DNA of 64,000 nt. It comes from Aestuariibacter sp. GS-14. Lineage in GTDB: Bacteria; Pseudomonadota; Gammaproteobacteria; Enterobacterales; Alteromonadaceae. The position numbers and the translations under genes are program-made. The first letter of the stretch is position 1; every line of letters begins with the position of its first letter. Below the pieces are notes generated by a model that made no database searches, was not told the origin of the DNA, and saw nothing but the letters and a program-made list of their open reading frames with translations. The stretch lies in assembly GCF_006494365.1 (NCBI RefSeq), contig NZ_VHIP01000001.1:642401-706400 (forward strand), read 5' to 3'. Shown one piece after another: positions 53,933-63,282 of the stretch.

Positions 53933-54664
53933 GTGGACGTTTTGCTTTCTGTAGTTATCCCTGCCAAAAATGAACAGGACAATATTGAACCATTGGTAAG
54001 TGAGATCGTTGCTGCTTTGGGGAGCGACTACCCTTTTGAGGTTATTTATGTCGATGACGGCAGTACAGATAACACCTATCGTGTGCTGCGTTCACTGGCA
54101 TTGAGTCGTTTTCCCCAGTTACGTGTGTTAAAGCATGCTTATTCTGTGGGTCAAAGCACTGCTGTTTACACGGGCGTGTACCATGCCAAAGGCGAGCTGA
54201 TTGTTACCCTCGACGCCGATGGTCAAAACGATCCCGCTGATATCCCGGCATTACTGGACGCCGCAAAGTCCTTCTCTTCTTCCCAGTGTTTTTGTATTGC
54301 CGGTTACCGAAAAAACCGCAAAGATACCGCATGGAAACGATTCCAATCCCGCATTGCAAATGGCATTCGCAGTCGTTTTCTAAACGATGACACGCCTGAT
54401 TCCGGCTGTGGGATTAAACTGTTTCCTCGCGAGACATTCCTGAAATTACCGTATTTTGATCACATGCATCGCTTTATTCCTGCACTGGTAAAACGCCAGG
54501 GCGGTGAAATTCGAGTGGTCCCGGTGAATCATCGCGATCGCAGACACGGCACATCCAATTACACCATGTTAAGCCGATTATGGGTGGGCATAGTTGATAT
54601 GTTTGGCGTGTTATGGCTACAAAGACGCGCCAAAATTGCGCAGGTTGTGTTTGAAGATGAATAA
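53933..54664 (+). CDS. GT2 family glycosyltransferase (DPM1/ArnC-like, soluble)
   Basis: Starts at GTG 53933; 243 residues. VVIPAKNEQDNI, IYVDDGSTDNT, LIVTLDADGQNDP (DxD motif) and the DSGCGIKLF segment mark the polyprenyl-phosphate sugar transferase group. It lacks the C-terminal membrane helices of ArnC, as in Dpm1. It should make a polyprenyl-phosphate-linked sugar used by the ArnT-like enzyme two genes on. Its end overlaps the next gene by 8 bases. Confidence 0.88.
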   Translation: MDVLLSVVIPAKNEQDNIEPLVSEIVAALGSDYPFEVIYVDDGSTDNTYRVLRSLALSRFPQLRVLKHAYSVGQSTAVYTGVYHAKGELIVTLDADGQNDPADIPALLDAAKSFSSSQCFCIAGYRKNRKDTAWKRFQSRIANGIRSRFLNDDTPDSGCGIKLFPRETFLKLPYFDHMHRFIPALVKRQGGEIRVVPVNHRDRRHGTSNYTMLSRLWVGIVDMFGVLWLQRRAKIAQVVFEDE

Positions 54665-55397
54665 ACATAAGTTCCAACCCATGGTGAAAAACAGTGTGTA
54701 TTTGCTGTTTATATTGCTTGCCTGTTTGGGTGTAAGTGAACTCGTGCGACATTTACCTGCGGTTGCGGCGTTCAATCAGGATTGGGTGGATGTCAATACA
54801 CGCAATAACGGCTGGGTAGGGATTGCCTATTTTGTTGGCATGGCTTGCGCATTAACTGCTATTGGCTTGCCGCGTCAGCTTACTGCATTTTTAGCTGGGT
54901 ACGCCTTTGGATTCGGTGAAGGGTTGGTGTACTCGCTGATTGGCACAACAGTTAGCTGCGCCGCAGTATTTGCCTTTTCCCGCACGTTTGCGCGACGTAC
55001 CTTACGCAGAAAATACGCCAGCAAAATTGCCAGACTCGACAACTTCGTTGCCATTAAGCCTTTTCTGATGACCATCGTTATCCGCCTGATGCCGTTTGGT
55101 AATAATCTTGCTACCAACCTGGTGGCGGGTGTGAGTCATGTACCGGCCAGGGTATTTATAACCGGCTCGATGATTGGCTATATTCCGCAAATGGCAATTT
55201 TTGCACTCATGGGCAAAGGAATACTGGTGCAATCCTATTGGAAAATTGGCTTAAGCGTGGGTATGCTTGGTTTATCTTCCTTACTTGGGGTTTATTTGTA
55301 CAAGCAATATAAAGCCGAGCGACTTAGCGTATCCTCATCTAACACCACTACATCAGTCAGCGCCGCCTCCACTACATCACCTTCGCAGTCTGTATGA
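54657..55397 (+). CDS. TVP38/TMEM64 (DedA-related) membrane protein
   Basis: 246 residues with about five membrane helices. Family motif AFLAGYAFGFGEGLVYSLIG and VIRLMPFGNNLATNLVAGVS are characteristic. TVP38/TMEM64 and DedA proteins are linked to membrane lipid or undecaprenyl-phosphate translocation. Between a GT2 and an ArnT-like enzyme it may recycle the lipid carrier. Overlaps the previous gene by 8 bases and the next by 4 (ATGA), so the operon is translationally coupled throughout. Confidence 0.86.
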   Translation: MNKHKFQPMVKNSVYLLFILLACLGVSELVRHLPAVAAFNQDWVDVNTRNNGWVGIAYFVGMACALTAIGLPRQLTAFLAGYAFGFGEGLVYSLIGTTVSCAAVFAFSRTFARRTLRRKYASKIARLDNFVAIKPFLMTIVIRLMPFGNNLATNLVAGVSHVPARVFITGSMIGYIPQMAIFALMGKGILVQSYWKIGLSVGMLGLSSLLGVYLYKQYKAERLSVSSSNTTTSVSAASTTSPSQSV

Positions 55398-57106
55398 TGA
55401 AGTCACCCTCTATGGCAGCGCCTGCCGTATATCAGGCGTACCCTCTCGTTGTATTACTGTCATTCGCCGCACTCCTGATTTTAACCGGATTAGGACTTCG
55501 CGATCCCTGGCCTGCAGATGAACCCCGTTTTGCCCTTATCGCCCGCGATATGGTAGACACCGGCCAGTGGTTTTTCCCCATGCGGGGAGGCGAGATATAC
55601 CCTGATAAGCCCCCGGTATTTATGTGGGCCATTGCGATGTTTTATGCCCTCACTGGGAATCTGAAACTGGCTTTTTTGTTGCCCTCAGCACTGGCAGGAC
55701 TTGCCACCGTATGGCTGGTTTACGACTTGGGCCGCCGCTTATGGAACGTGAACACCGGCTTTATTGCCGGCTTGTTAATGCTGTTTACTGTGCAGTTTAC
55801 GTTGCAAGCCAAAACCGCTCAAATCGACGCGTTGGTATGCGCCTTTATCACCCTTGGTTGCTATGGCTTATTGCGCTTTATGCTTACCGACGGCTTATGG
55901 CGCTGGTACTACCTGGCCTGGTTTTCCATGGGGCTGGGGGTAATAACAAAAGGCGTGGGCTTTTTACCCGCGCTTATGCTGGTGCCCTACTGGCTTTATC
56001 GCATAAAAACTAAAAACACACTGGTAATGCGTCCCTACCGGGCAACTGCGTTAAAATGGTGGCTTGGGCCGGTGGTTATGCTGTTTGCAATTTCCCTGTG
56101 GTTTGTCCCCATGTACTACCTGGTGTCTGTTAGCGACAATCCTGCGTTTCATGCGTATCGCGATAACATTCTGTTTAAACAAACGGTTACCCGCTACGCC
56201 GACTCCTGGCACCATATCAAACCATTTTGGTATTACCTGACTTCGGTGATCCCCGTATTCTGGCTGCCTGTTAGTGTGGCTTTACCCTGGCTGGTCCCCA
56301 AATGGTGGCGGGCCATCCGGCAAATGGACGCCCGTATTCTGCTCCCCGCAGGCTGGATAGTTCTGTTACTCCTTTTCTTTAGCCTGAGTCCGGGTAAACG
56401 CGGCGTCTATATTCTGCCCGCCGTACCTATGCTAGCGTTAATTGCCGCGCCCTATTGCACAGAGCTACTTTGCCGCCGTGGGTTAAGCAGATTGATATTT
56501 GGATTATGTGCCGTGCTCACTGTGATTTTCGCGATAGCAGGTATTAGCGCATTAGTCGACGCGCACTGGATAAAACGCGCACTGGCCGATTACGATGTAG
56601 ATACAGCAGGCTTTTTCATCACTGCCGCATTGTTAGGTGCAGTGTCGTTATTGGTGGGATACCGGCAAGCGATGTGGAAGAGCTGGCCCATACTCATTAG
56701 TGGATTATGGATATTGTACAGCACCTGGGGGTACCACCTAATGGGCCCGATACGCACGCCCGAATCAGTGTTCGCCAGTATGCAGCAACACATACCTGAT
56801 GATTCGCAGATTGCGCTGGTTGAATTTGCGGAGCAATTTATTCTATTTTCACCCTATCCGGTAACACACTTTGGCTATCACACACCAACAAACGTGCAGC
56901 TTCAGGGAGCGAATCAATGGCTAGATGGCGACGGCAAGCGATACCTTTTACTGGCCGATGAGCAGTTGCAACAAAGCTGTTTTAACGCAGAACAAGCGAT
57001 TGAGGTAGGCTTTGCACATCGCCACAATTGGTATGTGGTAAATGCTGACGCGAAAACCGCAGATTGCGAGTATCCAGCCGACCCCGTTAAGCAATACGGC
57101 CGGTAA
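55394..57106 (+). CDS. ArnT-like glycosyltransferase (GT83, PMT fold)
   Basis: 570-residue protein with about 11-12 membrane helices. The first periplasmic loop contains the catalytic acidic residue and family motif DPWPADEPRFALIARDM, followed by YPDKPPVFMWA. The C-terminal ~130 residues are soluble and periplasmic. ArnT and relatives transfer a sugar from undecaprenyl or polyprenyl phosphate to lipid A or other acceptors. With the GT2 gene upstream this makes a self-contained sugar-donor/transferase pair. Stop codon lies inside a palindrome. Confidence 0.9.
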   Translation: MMKSPSMAAPAVYQAYPLVVLLSFAALLILTGLGLRDPWPADEPRFALIARDMVDTGQWFFPMRGGEIYPDKPPVFMWAIAMFYALTGNLKLAFLLPSALAGLATVWLVYDLGRRLWNVNTGFIAGLLMLFTVQFTLQAKTAQIDALVCAFITLGCYGLLRFMLTDGLWRWYYLAWFSMGLGVITKGVGFLPALMLVPYWLYRIKTKNTLVMRPYRATALKWWLGPVVMLFAISLWFVPMYYLVSVSDNPAFHAYRDNILFKQTVTRYADSWHHIKPFWYYLTSVIPVFWLPVSVALPWLVPKWWRAIRQMDARILLPAGWIVLLLLFFSLSPGKRGVYILPAVPMLALIAAPYCTELLCRRGLSRLIFGLCAVLTVIFAIAGISALVDAHWIKRALADYDVDTAGFFITAALLGAVSLLVGYRQAMWKSWPILISGLWILYSTWGYHLMGPIRTPESVFASMQQHIPDDSQIALVEFAEQFILFSPYPVTHFGYHTPTNVQLQGANQWLDGDGKRYLLLADEQLQQSCFNAEQAIEVGFAHRHNWYVVNADAKTADCEYPADPVKQYGR

Positions 57107-57120
57107 CATCCGGCCGTATT
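57093..57120. terminator. Hairpin between the ArnT-like gene and the convergent AhpD-like gene
   Basis: Perfect 11-bp stem (AATACGGCCGG / CCGGCCGTATT) with loop TAACAT that contains the ArnT-like stop codon. No T-run. May serve as a bidirectional terminator. Confidence 0.5.
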
Positions 57121-57148
57121 GGTAATAATAAAGTGCTGGCGCAAAAAA

Positions 57149-57697
57149 CTATTTAGTCCAGTTAAACTTTGCAAACGGTGCATCCACCGGCGTATGACCA
57201 ATGTGGTTAATGTAATTACTCATTACTTTTTGCGCCAATCCCATAATAATTTCCAGTACATGGCGCTCTTCATAGCCAGCAGAATAAAAGGCGTCCAATT
57301 CAGCAGCCGACACCACACCCCGGTTGCGGGTTATTAACAGTGTCATATCCTGTAGCGCCTGCAACTTTGCAGTTGGCATTGGCTGTTGATTGCGCAATGC
57401 CTCGGTCAATTCTGCACTCACTTTCATCGCATGGGCAATTGCAGTATGTGCTGGCACACAGTAATGGCAGCCATGTTCAACATTAATGGTTTGCCATACA
57501 ACGGTTAACTCTTCTGCATTAAAAGACGTTTTTTGAAATAAATCATGCAGTGCTTTGTAGCCTTCCAATACCTGAGGTGATGCGGCCATAATGCCATGCA
57601 AATTCGGCAACATACCAAAGGCCTTCACTGATTCTTCCAGCATAGGTTTACTGGCTTCAGGGGCTGATTCAATCGTGTGAATGGTGAGAGATGTCAT
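57149..57697 (-). CDS. AhpD-like carboxymuconolactone decarboxylase family protein
   Basis: 182 residues with the redox motif EHGCHYCVPAHT (Cys77, Cys80, His84). A paralogue of the gene at 19670-20212. GGAAACAG lies before the ATG. Its promoter region holds two TetR-type palindromes, and a TetR gene lies 760 bases away, so it is probably induced by a compound the TetR senses. Convergent with the ArnT-like gene. Confidence 0.87.
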   Translation of the reverse strand: MTSLTIHTIESAPEASKPMLEESVKAFGMLPNLHGIMAASPQVLEGYKALHDLFQKTSFNAEELTVVWQTINVEHGCHYCVPAHTAIAHAMKVSAELTEALRNQQPMPTAKLQALQDMTLLITRNRGVVSAAELDAFYSAGYEERHVLEIIMGLAQKVMSNYINHIGHTPVDAPFAKFNWTK

Positions 57698-57724
57698 TGC
57701 TGTTTCCTTATTTTAAACTATTTT

Positions 57725-57738
57725 GTACCAATCGGTAC
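57725..57738. promoter_or_regulatory. TetR-type operator, first copy
   Basis: GTACCAATCGGTAC is nearly symmetric and matches the second copy 20 bases on (TACC-N4-GGTA pattern). It lies 28 bases upstream of the AhpD-like start. Confidence 0.6.
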
Positions 57739-57756
57739 GTAAAGAAATTTGAATTG

Positions 57757-57768
57757 TACCGATCGGTA
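57757..57768. promoter_or_regulatory. TetR-type operator, second copy
   Basis: TACCGATCGGTA is a perfect 12-bp palindrome within TTGTACCGATCGGTAAG, between the divergent AhpD-like and HAD genes. A related sequence recurs before the tetR gene. Confidence 0.65.
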
Positions 57769-57820
57769 AGTTAAAGTCAAACAACTTTTAGCTGACTACC
57801 TGACGAGTGAGAAGATAACG

Positions 57821-58495
57821 ATGAAATCAGTATTGGCATTTGATGTGTACGGCACACTTATTGATACCCATGGCCTGTTGGCAGATCTGGCATTACTGGT
57901 GGGTGACAAAGCAGAGTTGTTTTCTCATACCTGGCGAAACAAACAGCTTGAATACTCGTTCAGACGCGGGCTTATGCGCCGCTATCAACCGTTTTCATTG
58001 TGCACAGCACAAGCACTGACATTTACATGCCAGCATTTGCAAATAGCCTTGAGCAATGAGCAGCAACAAACCTTGCTGACTAGCTATTTGAGGTTACCCG
58101 CATTTACCGATGTACAGCCGGCACTGAAGACGTTGGCGGAGAAATACACACTGGTAGCATTTTCAAACGGCGAAAAAGCCGCAGTAGACAGCCTGCTATT
58201 GCATGCCGGTATTGATGGTTATTTTACGAATGTGATCACGGCCGATGCCGTTTCTACGTTCAAGCCCGACCCAACCATTTACCAGTATTTACTGCACTCG
58301 GTTAACTGCCCAGCCAACCGAACCTGGCTCATTTCAAGTAACCCTTTTGATGTCATTGGGGCGAGCGAATGCGGGTTACAAACCGCGTGGGTAAAACGCA
58401 GCCCGCAAATGGTGTTTGATCCCTGGGGTATCCAGCCAACGGTAGAAGTGCGTCATTTAGGAGAGTTTGGTGGTGCGCTGAAACAAGCCATCTAG
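57821..58495 (+). CDS. HAD-superfamily haloacid dehalogenase type II
   Basis: 224 residues. Nucleophile Asp in AFDVYGTLIDT, motif II Ser in LVAFSNGEKAA, motif III Lys in TFKPDPTIYQY and acidic loop in SSNPFDVIGASECGL match the L-2-haloacid dehalogenase group, whose substrates are 2-haloalkanoic acids or related small phosphate/halide compounds. Adjacent to a TetR regulator and an AhpD-like gene. Its end overlaps the convergent tetR by 39 bases. Confidence 0.88.
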   Translation: MKSVLAFDVYGTLIDTHGLLADLALLVGDKAELFSHTWRNKQLEYSFRRGLMRRYQPFSLCTAQALTFTCQHLQIALSNEQQQTLLTSYLRLPAFTDVQPALKTLAEKYTLVAFSNGEKAAVDSLLLHAGIDGYFTNVITADAVSTFKPDPTIYQYLLHSVNCPANRTWLISSNPFDVIGASECGLQTAWVKRSPQMVFDPWGIQPTVEVRHLGEFGGALKQAI

Positions 58496-59074
58496 CATGC
58501 TGTCTACGGCGAATTCCAACTCTGCTATCCCAGCACCGCAGCGCGCCATGGACGCGGTGCCTTTAAGTAAGGTATATAAGGCCACAGCATTCGCTTCAGC
58601 ATGTGAATGCAAGCCTGCCGCCACCGCTTCGGGTGATTCTGAGAACAACGCTGTGTACAATTGCTTTGGCAAGGCATCGGCTTTAGCCAGTATTTCAGCC
58701 GCGTCCGGTGGCACATTTCCGCTTATCATTTCAGACTGACATAACACCAGATAACAGCCTTTAGCATGCTCCGCGTTACATTGCATGGAAATAATAGACA
58801 TCATGTGTTTTTTAATACGCTCGCGCAATGGTACTTGCGTTTCTTGCAGCAGTTGTAAATGGGGCTGCATACGGGTTTCAAGATACCGCTGTGTGGCCTG
58901 CACAAACAAGGCCTCTTTATTGCCAAACGCCCGGTACATACTGGGTTTGTTAATGCCCATACCTTCAATTAAATCGGCCAGCGACGCCCCGGCATAGCCT
59001 TTTTGCCAAAATACTTGCATGGCAGCTTCAAGCGCTATTTCAGCGTCAAATTCACGTTTACGGCCACTTGTCAC
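58457..59074 (-). CDS. TetR/AcrR-family transcriptional regulator
   Basis: 205-residue regulator: N-terminal HTH (ALEAAMQVFWQKGYAGASLA, then GINKPSMYRAFGNKE) and a C-terminal ligand domain. Matching palindromes before the AhpD-like gene and a partial one before its own start imply control of both. It overlaps the HAD gene tail to tail. Confidence 0.9.
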   Translation of the reverse strand: MTSGRKREFDAEIALEAAMQVFWQKGYAGASLADLIEGMGINKPSMYRAFGNKEALFVQATQRYLETRMQPHLQLLQETQVPLRERIKKHMMSIISMQCNAEHAKGCYLVLCQSEMISGNVPPDAAEILAKADALPKQLYTALFSESPEAVAAGLHSHAEANAVALYTLLKGTASMARCGAGIAELEFAVDSMLDGLFQRTTKLS

Positions 59075-59108
59075 AAAGGTTTCCTGCTACCACTACTTTT
59101 GCATATTT

Positions 59109-59120
59109 TACCCTTCGGTA
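59109..59120. promoter_or_regulatory. Partial TetR operator upstream of tetR
   Basis: TACCCTTCGGTA keeps the TACC ... CGGTA halves of the palindrome at 57757-57768, 34 bases before the tetR start codon. Suggests autoregulation. Confidence 0.45.
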
Positions 59121-59163
59121 CAGTAAATGCAAAAAACATTTCAACCCATTGTAATTTATAAAT

Positions 59164-60201
59164 TTATGCAAATTCTTGTTGGTAATGTGCTCGCTTGTGC
59201 TGATACATACGCTGATCGGCAAGTTCGATTAACTGCTCAACATGTTTTGCATCATCCGGATAGGCGGCACTGCCAACCGAAGCACTCAGGCTCAATTCCT
59301 TTCCATGACATTTGTGCGGTGCCGCTAATTCAGCATTCAAGCGCTGTGAAGCGCTGGTAAGCGCCTCGCTGGTTTGAATATTACTCACCACAACACCAAA
59401 CTCGTCGCCGCCTATGCGGGCTATCAGATCGGTAGGTCTGAAGGTGTTTTGTAAGCGCCTGGCCATTTCGCCCAGCATCGCGTCGCCAGCCCGATGGCCA
59501 AATTCGTCGTTTACCCGTTTTAAGCCGTTCATGTCGATAATCATCAGGCCAAATCGATGCTGATAGCGACAGCCATTTACGTGTACCTCCCGGCGCAAAC
59601 GTTCCATAAAGGCAGAGCGGTTTTTCAATTGGGTGAGACTGTCGTGGGTAGCCTGATAGACCAGGTTATCTGGTAAGTAACGCAGGCAAAAATACATCGA
59701 TGCTGCCACCTGCTCCGACACCAGACGCAAAATGGCAGCGTGCTCCAAGGTGAAATAGTGCTTCTTACGCGACAGCACTTTCAATACGCCAACAAAATCA
59801 CCGGAGTGTTCAAGAGGAATGAGCAGCATGGATTCAATGCCCTGGGTCTGGCAGGCAGATAAATTTACACGAGGATCCTGTTCAACATCATTGCACAGTT
59901 GCAGTTCACCCGTTTTTACACTGTATCCAGACAAACTCTCATTTAATGGCAATCGCAATCCGGAATGGGCATTTGCAATCCCACTGGTTGCCCGATATAC
60001 CATATGGTTGTCTTCACGCAGCTCTATTGCAGCACCGTCGCATTTAAGCAGTTCACAGCAATACTCCACTATATGGTGCATTACCGATGATAAATCCATG
60101 CCAACTTTGGCAATGGCGGTTTGCATATCAATGATTTGCTTTAATTTAGTACTGCGATCCTGCCAGGTAGGCCCGATCGCTTCCCAGGATGCTTTATCCA
60201 T
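59164..60201 (-). CDS. GAF-GGDEF diguanylate cyclase
   Basis: 345 residues. GAF domain ~25-170; GGDEF domain ~185-340. Active-site GGDEF at 264-268, preceded by the allosteric inhibitory RxxD motif RPTD (255-258) with the standard five-residue spacing. So it should synthesise c-di-GMP with product inhibition. Soluble, no membrane helix. Single gene. Confidence 0.94.
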   Translation of the reverse strand: MDKASWEAIGPTWQDRSTKLKQIIDMQTAIAKVGMDLSSVMHHIVEYCCELLKCDGAAIELREDNHMVYRATSGIANAHSGLRLPLNESLSGYSVKTGELQLCNDVEQDPRVNLSACQTQGIESMLLIPLEHSGDFVGVLKVLSRKKHYFTLEHAAILRLVSEQVAASMYFCLRYLPDNLVYQATHDSLTQLKNRSAFMERLRREVHVNGCRYQHRFGLMIIDMNGLKRVNDEFGHRAGDAMLGEMARRLQNTFRPTDLIARIGGDEFGVVVSNIQTSEALTSASQRLNAELAAPHKCHGKELSLSASVGSAAYPDDAKHVEQLIELADQRMYQHKRAHYQQEFA

Positions 60202-60715
60202 TTGTATTTCGCCCGTTATACCGCGCTACAACGCTTTAATAGCAACGCTATTTGCTTAGTATTATTCGATTTTTTAACACCGGAACGGCTTGTGGCATCC
60301 ATTTCACTACGGCGTGACTGTCGTTACGTTTTATAACTTGTCGCCAAAGTAATTATTGCAACAAATATTAGCTGCCTTTTATACATTAATTTGTTTAAAC
60401 ATTAAACAAATTTAGTCTATTTATTGCCCACCGCGTTTTACAGGTTTGTTACTAACTAAATGTGCTTACGCTCCCCCCAAATAGGGAGATTTCTACCCAG
60501 GAAATTCGATAAATGAATGAAAAATTACTGCGAAATACCTTCAAATCTAAAAAAAATCATTCACTACTGTTCAAAAATAAACCACTTAGACCATATAACC
60601 GTGTAACTCACTTTCAAATGGTATACTGTATGACATGGTGTTTAACGCACAATTTCGTGCAGTCGCCGATAACAAAAAAGATAATAGACAAACTCTCCTT
60701 AGGAGTAATTTATAG
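60202..60715. other. AT-rich intergenic region before the GntR gene
   Basis: About 510 bases. A 107-codon open frame (60513-60836) has an unlikely composition and overlaps the GntR start. Apart from a possible operator at 60618, nothing could be assigned. Confidence 0.4.
60618..60636. promoter_or_regulatory. Candidate GntR/FCD operator
   Basis: A 19-base partial palindrome of the pattern ATG-NN-ATAC-N-GTAT-NN-CAT lies 80 bases before the GntR gene. FCD-type GntR proteins often bind such GTATAC-like sites. Unverified. Confidence 0.35.
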
Positions 60716-61360
60716 ATGTCAATTGTGGTTAAAACCTTGTCGGAGCAAGCTTACGAAATCATTCGTGAGCGGATACTTGCCAATGTCATGTTTCCGGCAA
60801 AACCCATTCGTCAGGACGCACTCTCTCAGGATTTAGGCGTGAGTAAAATACCGCTTCGTGAAGCCCTTACCCGGTTAGAACAAGACGGTTTGCTTATTTC
60901 ACATCCCAACAGAGGATTTATTGTCAGGCCAATTAGCCTGGCAGAAGCCGAAGATGTGTTTCAGTTACGCAAGACACTTGAGCCAGAAGCCGCCGCTCAG
61001 GGCTGTAAACGCGCCACCCAGCAGGACAGGCAAAAAGTAGAAGAAATATTTAAACGCTTACAAAGTATGGCGTACGAAATTTCTCCTCAGGCAGTAACCG
61101 TTAATCGCGAGTTTCACCTGGCCTTAACAGCACCGGCCAACCGCAAGATCACGCAGGAGCTGTTAACTAAAGTACACCTGTTGTCGGAACGTTATGTGCG
61201 CAGACACCTTGATCCGCCTGATCGCGAAGCCGACGCTTTCCGGGAACACCAGGAAATATTTGACGCATGGATGAACAGAGAATCCAAAAAAGTTAAAACA
61301 CTGCTCAAAGAGCACACGCTAAGCACCTTAGAAGACTTACGCGGCGAGCTGTTTGAATAA
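60716..61360 (+). CDS. GntR-family (FadR/FCD subgroup) regulator
   Basis: 214 residues: winged HTH (DALSQDLGVSKIPLREALTRL) and an FCD ligand-binding helical domain (DVFQLRKTLEPEAAAQGCKR). TTAGGAGT precedes the ATG. The next gene, an M1 peptidase, is 174 bases on, past a hairpin, so it is not clearly an operon. Effector unknown; members respond to organic acids. Confidence 0.92.
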   Translation: MSIVVKTLSEQAYEIIRERILANVMFPAKPIRQDALSQDLGVSKIPLREALTRLEQDGLLISHPNRGFIVRPISLAEAEDVFQLRKTLEPEAAAQGCKRATQQDRQKVEEIFKRLQSMAYEISPQAVTVNREFHLALTAPANRKITQELLTKVHLLSERYVRRHLDPPDREADAFREHQEIFDAWMNRESKKVKTLLKEHTLSTLEDLRGELFE

Positions 61361-61366
61361 TCCCAC

Positions 61367-61400
61367 TATCCCGTTTGAGGTAACTGCGTCAGACGGGATA
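61367..61400 (+). terminator. Hairpin after the GntR gene
   Basis: Twelve-bp arms TATCCCGTTTGA and TCAGACGGGATA (one G-U pair) with a 10-base loop, followed by TTAAT. Plausible terminator. Confidence 0.5.
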
Positions 61401-61534
61401 TTAATAACTACCTGCTGATTCTTTGCAGCATACCTGCCCTCTACCAGAAATTTTCGGGAATTGACCCTATCCTGACCTTGTTTACACATCAATTTTGTAT
61501 ACTCTGGCGTACATAACAACAACAGAGATAGTTC

Positions 61535-63235
61535 ATGGTTAACACCCGCATTAAACAGCTAACCGCCATAGCACTGGCCGTATCTATTGCCACCCTGTCT
61601 GCCTGTGGCAGCAACCAGACGCTGCAAACCAGCAGTGGGCCGATATCCACTCCCTACAGTTTAAAAAGTGGTGGTGACGTAGCCGAATTACAACAAGGGC
61701 TCAGCGTGAAGCATGCTGACTTATCTTTTGCCTTTGATTTTAGAAACAAAGTGCTAATGGGCAATGCCACACTCACACTGGAAGGCCAAGGCAGCAGAGA
61801 AGCCTTCTCTGTGGATCTTGATAGCGTGTTTACCATAGAAAGCGTAGCAGTAAATGGCGACATCCTGGCCGATACTCAGTACCGCAATCTGGGGGGAGAA
61901 TTACAAATTACCCCGGTGTCGGCCGTATCCTTCCCACTCACCGTTACCATTGTGTATAAAGGTCAGCCGCGCATCCCGGTTCGCGCCCCCTGGGACGGCG
62001 GGGTGATGTGGGAAAAAACACCTGAAGGCGAGAATTGGTTAGCCACAGCCGTGCAGGGCGAAGGTTGCGACCTGTTCTGGCCATGTATTGACCAGCCCTT
62101 TGGTGAACCCGCGCAAACGGATTTACACATTACCGTGGCCAAGCCGTTGGTGGCAGCCAGTAACGGCGTGTTAGTGAACGTAGCCGACAATGGCGATACA
62201 CGCACTTACCACTGGCAAACCCGTTCAGCGCACAACACTTATGGAATTGCGCTCAACATTGCGCCTTACGAAAAACTGGAAACCACGTACAACAGCATTT
62301 ATGGCAACAGCTACCCGGTGGTGTACTACCATTTACCGGGCAAAGAGCAGCAGGCAAAAGTGCTGTTCGATGAAATTCCAACTATGCTCACGTTTTTCGA
62401 GCGAATGATTGGGCCCTACCCGTTCGGCAATGAAAAAGTCGGCGTCGTGCAAACCCCGCACCTGGGTATGGAGCACCAAACCATTAACGCCTATGGCAAC
62501 GAATACAAGAAGGATGAATTTGGTTTCGACTGGTTATTACAGCACGAATTTGCCCACGAGTATTTTGGCAACCAGGTAACCAACGACAACTGGGATCACA
62601 TGTGGATCCACGAAGGGCTTGGCAGCTACATGCAGCCGTTATTTGCCCAGTATTTGTCGGGCGATGTGGCGTATAAAACCTACCTGAACAATCAGCGCAA
62701 AGGGTTAATTAACACCCACCCGATTGTGTCAAATAAACTGATGGAAGTTGAGCAGGTATACGAACGCGGCGTGGGCCCCGCACTCGATATTTACTACAAA
62801 GGCTCGTGGATCATGCACACACTGCGCAACCTGATTGGCGATGAGGCTTTCTTTAGTTCAGTACGCGAACTGGTTTACGGCACAGACTCACCCCAACCAG
62901 GGAATTTTTCCACGCTGTATCGCAATACCCAGGACTTCATTGATATTGTGAACAAACGCACCGGACAAAACCTGGACTGGTTCTTTAATGTTTACCTGTA
63001 TCAGCCAGCCTTACCCGAACTAACAGAAACCCGTACGCAAGACAGCGTTACGTTTGCCTGGAAAACGCCAGGTGATATGGCATTTCCAATGCCGCTGGAA
63101 GTGTCGGTAAATGGCAAACTACAAACACTGGATTTAACCTCGCCAGTGACGTTGTCTATTTCACCCTTTGATGTAGTAATAGCCGATCCCAACAGCAGGA
63201 TTTTGCGATACGAAGCGCGCTACGATAACAAGTAA
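61535..63235 (+). CDS. M1-family aminopeptidase, lipoprotein
   Basis: 566 residues. Lipoprotein signal ending LSAC, then an N-terminal beta domain, and a gluzincin catalytic domain. HEFAHEYFGN (HExxH) and the third zinc ligand Glu 18 residues later (WIHEGLGSYM) are intact, with GMEHQTINAYG at the position of the usual GAMEN exopeptidase motif. This is the shorter, M1-like group without a C-terminal helical domain, anchored in the envelope and cutting N-terminal residues from peptides. AGAGATAGTTC precedes the ATG. Confidence 0.92.
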   Translation: MVNTRIKQLTAIALAVSIATLSACGSNQTLQTSSGPISTPYSLKSGGDVAELQQGLSVKHADLSFAFDFRNKVLMGNATLTLEGQGSREAFSVDLDSVFTIESVAVNGDILADTQYRNLGGELQITPVSAVSFPLTVTIVYKGQPRIPVRAPWDGGVMWEKTPEGENWLATAVQGEGCDLFWPCIDQPFGEPAQTDLHITVAKPLVAASNGVLVNVADNGDTRTYHWQTRSAHNTYGIALNIAPYEKLETTYNSIYGNSYPVVYYHLPGKEQQAKVLFDEIPTMLTFFERMIGPYPFGNEKVGVVQTPHLGMEHQTINAYGNEYKKDEFGFDWLLQHEFAHEYFGNQVTNDNWDHMWIHEGLGSYMQPLFAQYLSGDVAYKTYLNNQRKGLINTHPIVSNKLMEVEQVYERGVGPALDIYYKGSWIMHTLRNLIGDEAFFSSVRELVYGTDSPQPGNFSTLYRNTQDFIDIVNKRTGQNLDWFFNVYLYQPALPELTETRTQDSVTFAWKTPGDMAFPMPLEVSVNGKLQTLDLTSPVTLSISPFDVVIADPNSRILRYEARYDNK

Positions 63236-63256
63236 CCGCTTTCATTTGGTGCATTT

Positions 63257-63282
63257 GCACCCGACGTAATTTGGTCGGGTGC
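63257..63282 (+). terminator. Hairpin after the M1 peptidase gene
   Basis: Nine-bp stem GCACCCGAC / GTCGGGTGC with an 8-base loop; no T-run. Confidence 0.45.

Noticed and set aside
60513-60836. 107-codon open frame before the GntR gene.
   Set aside because: Low-complexity basic composition, no family, and it overlaps the well-supported GntR gene in another frame.
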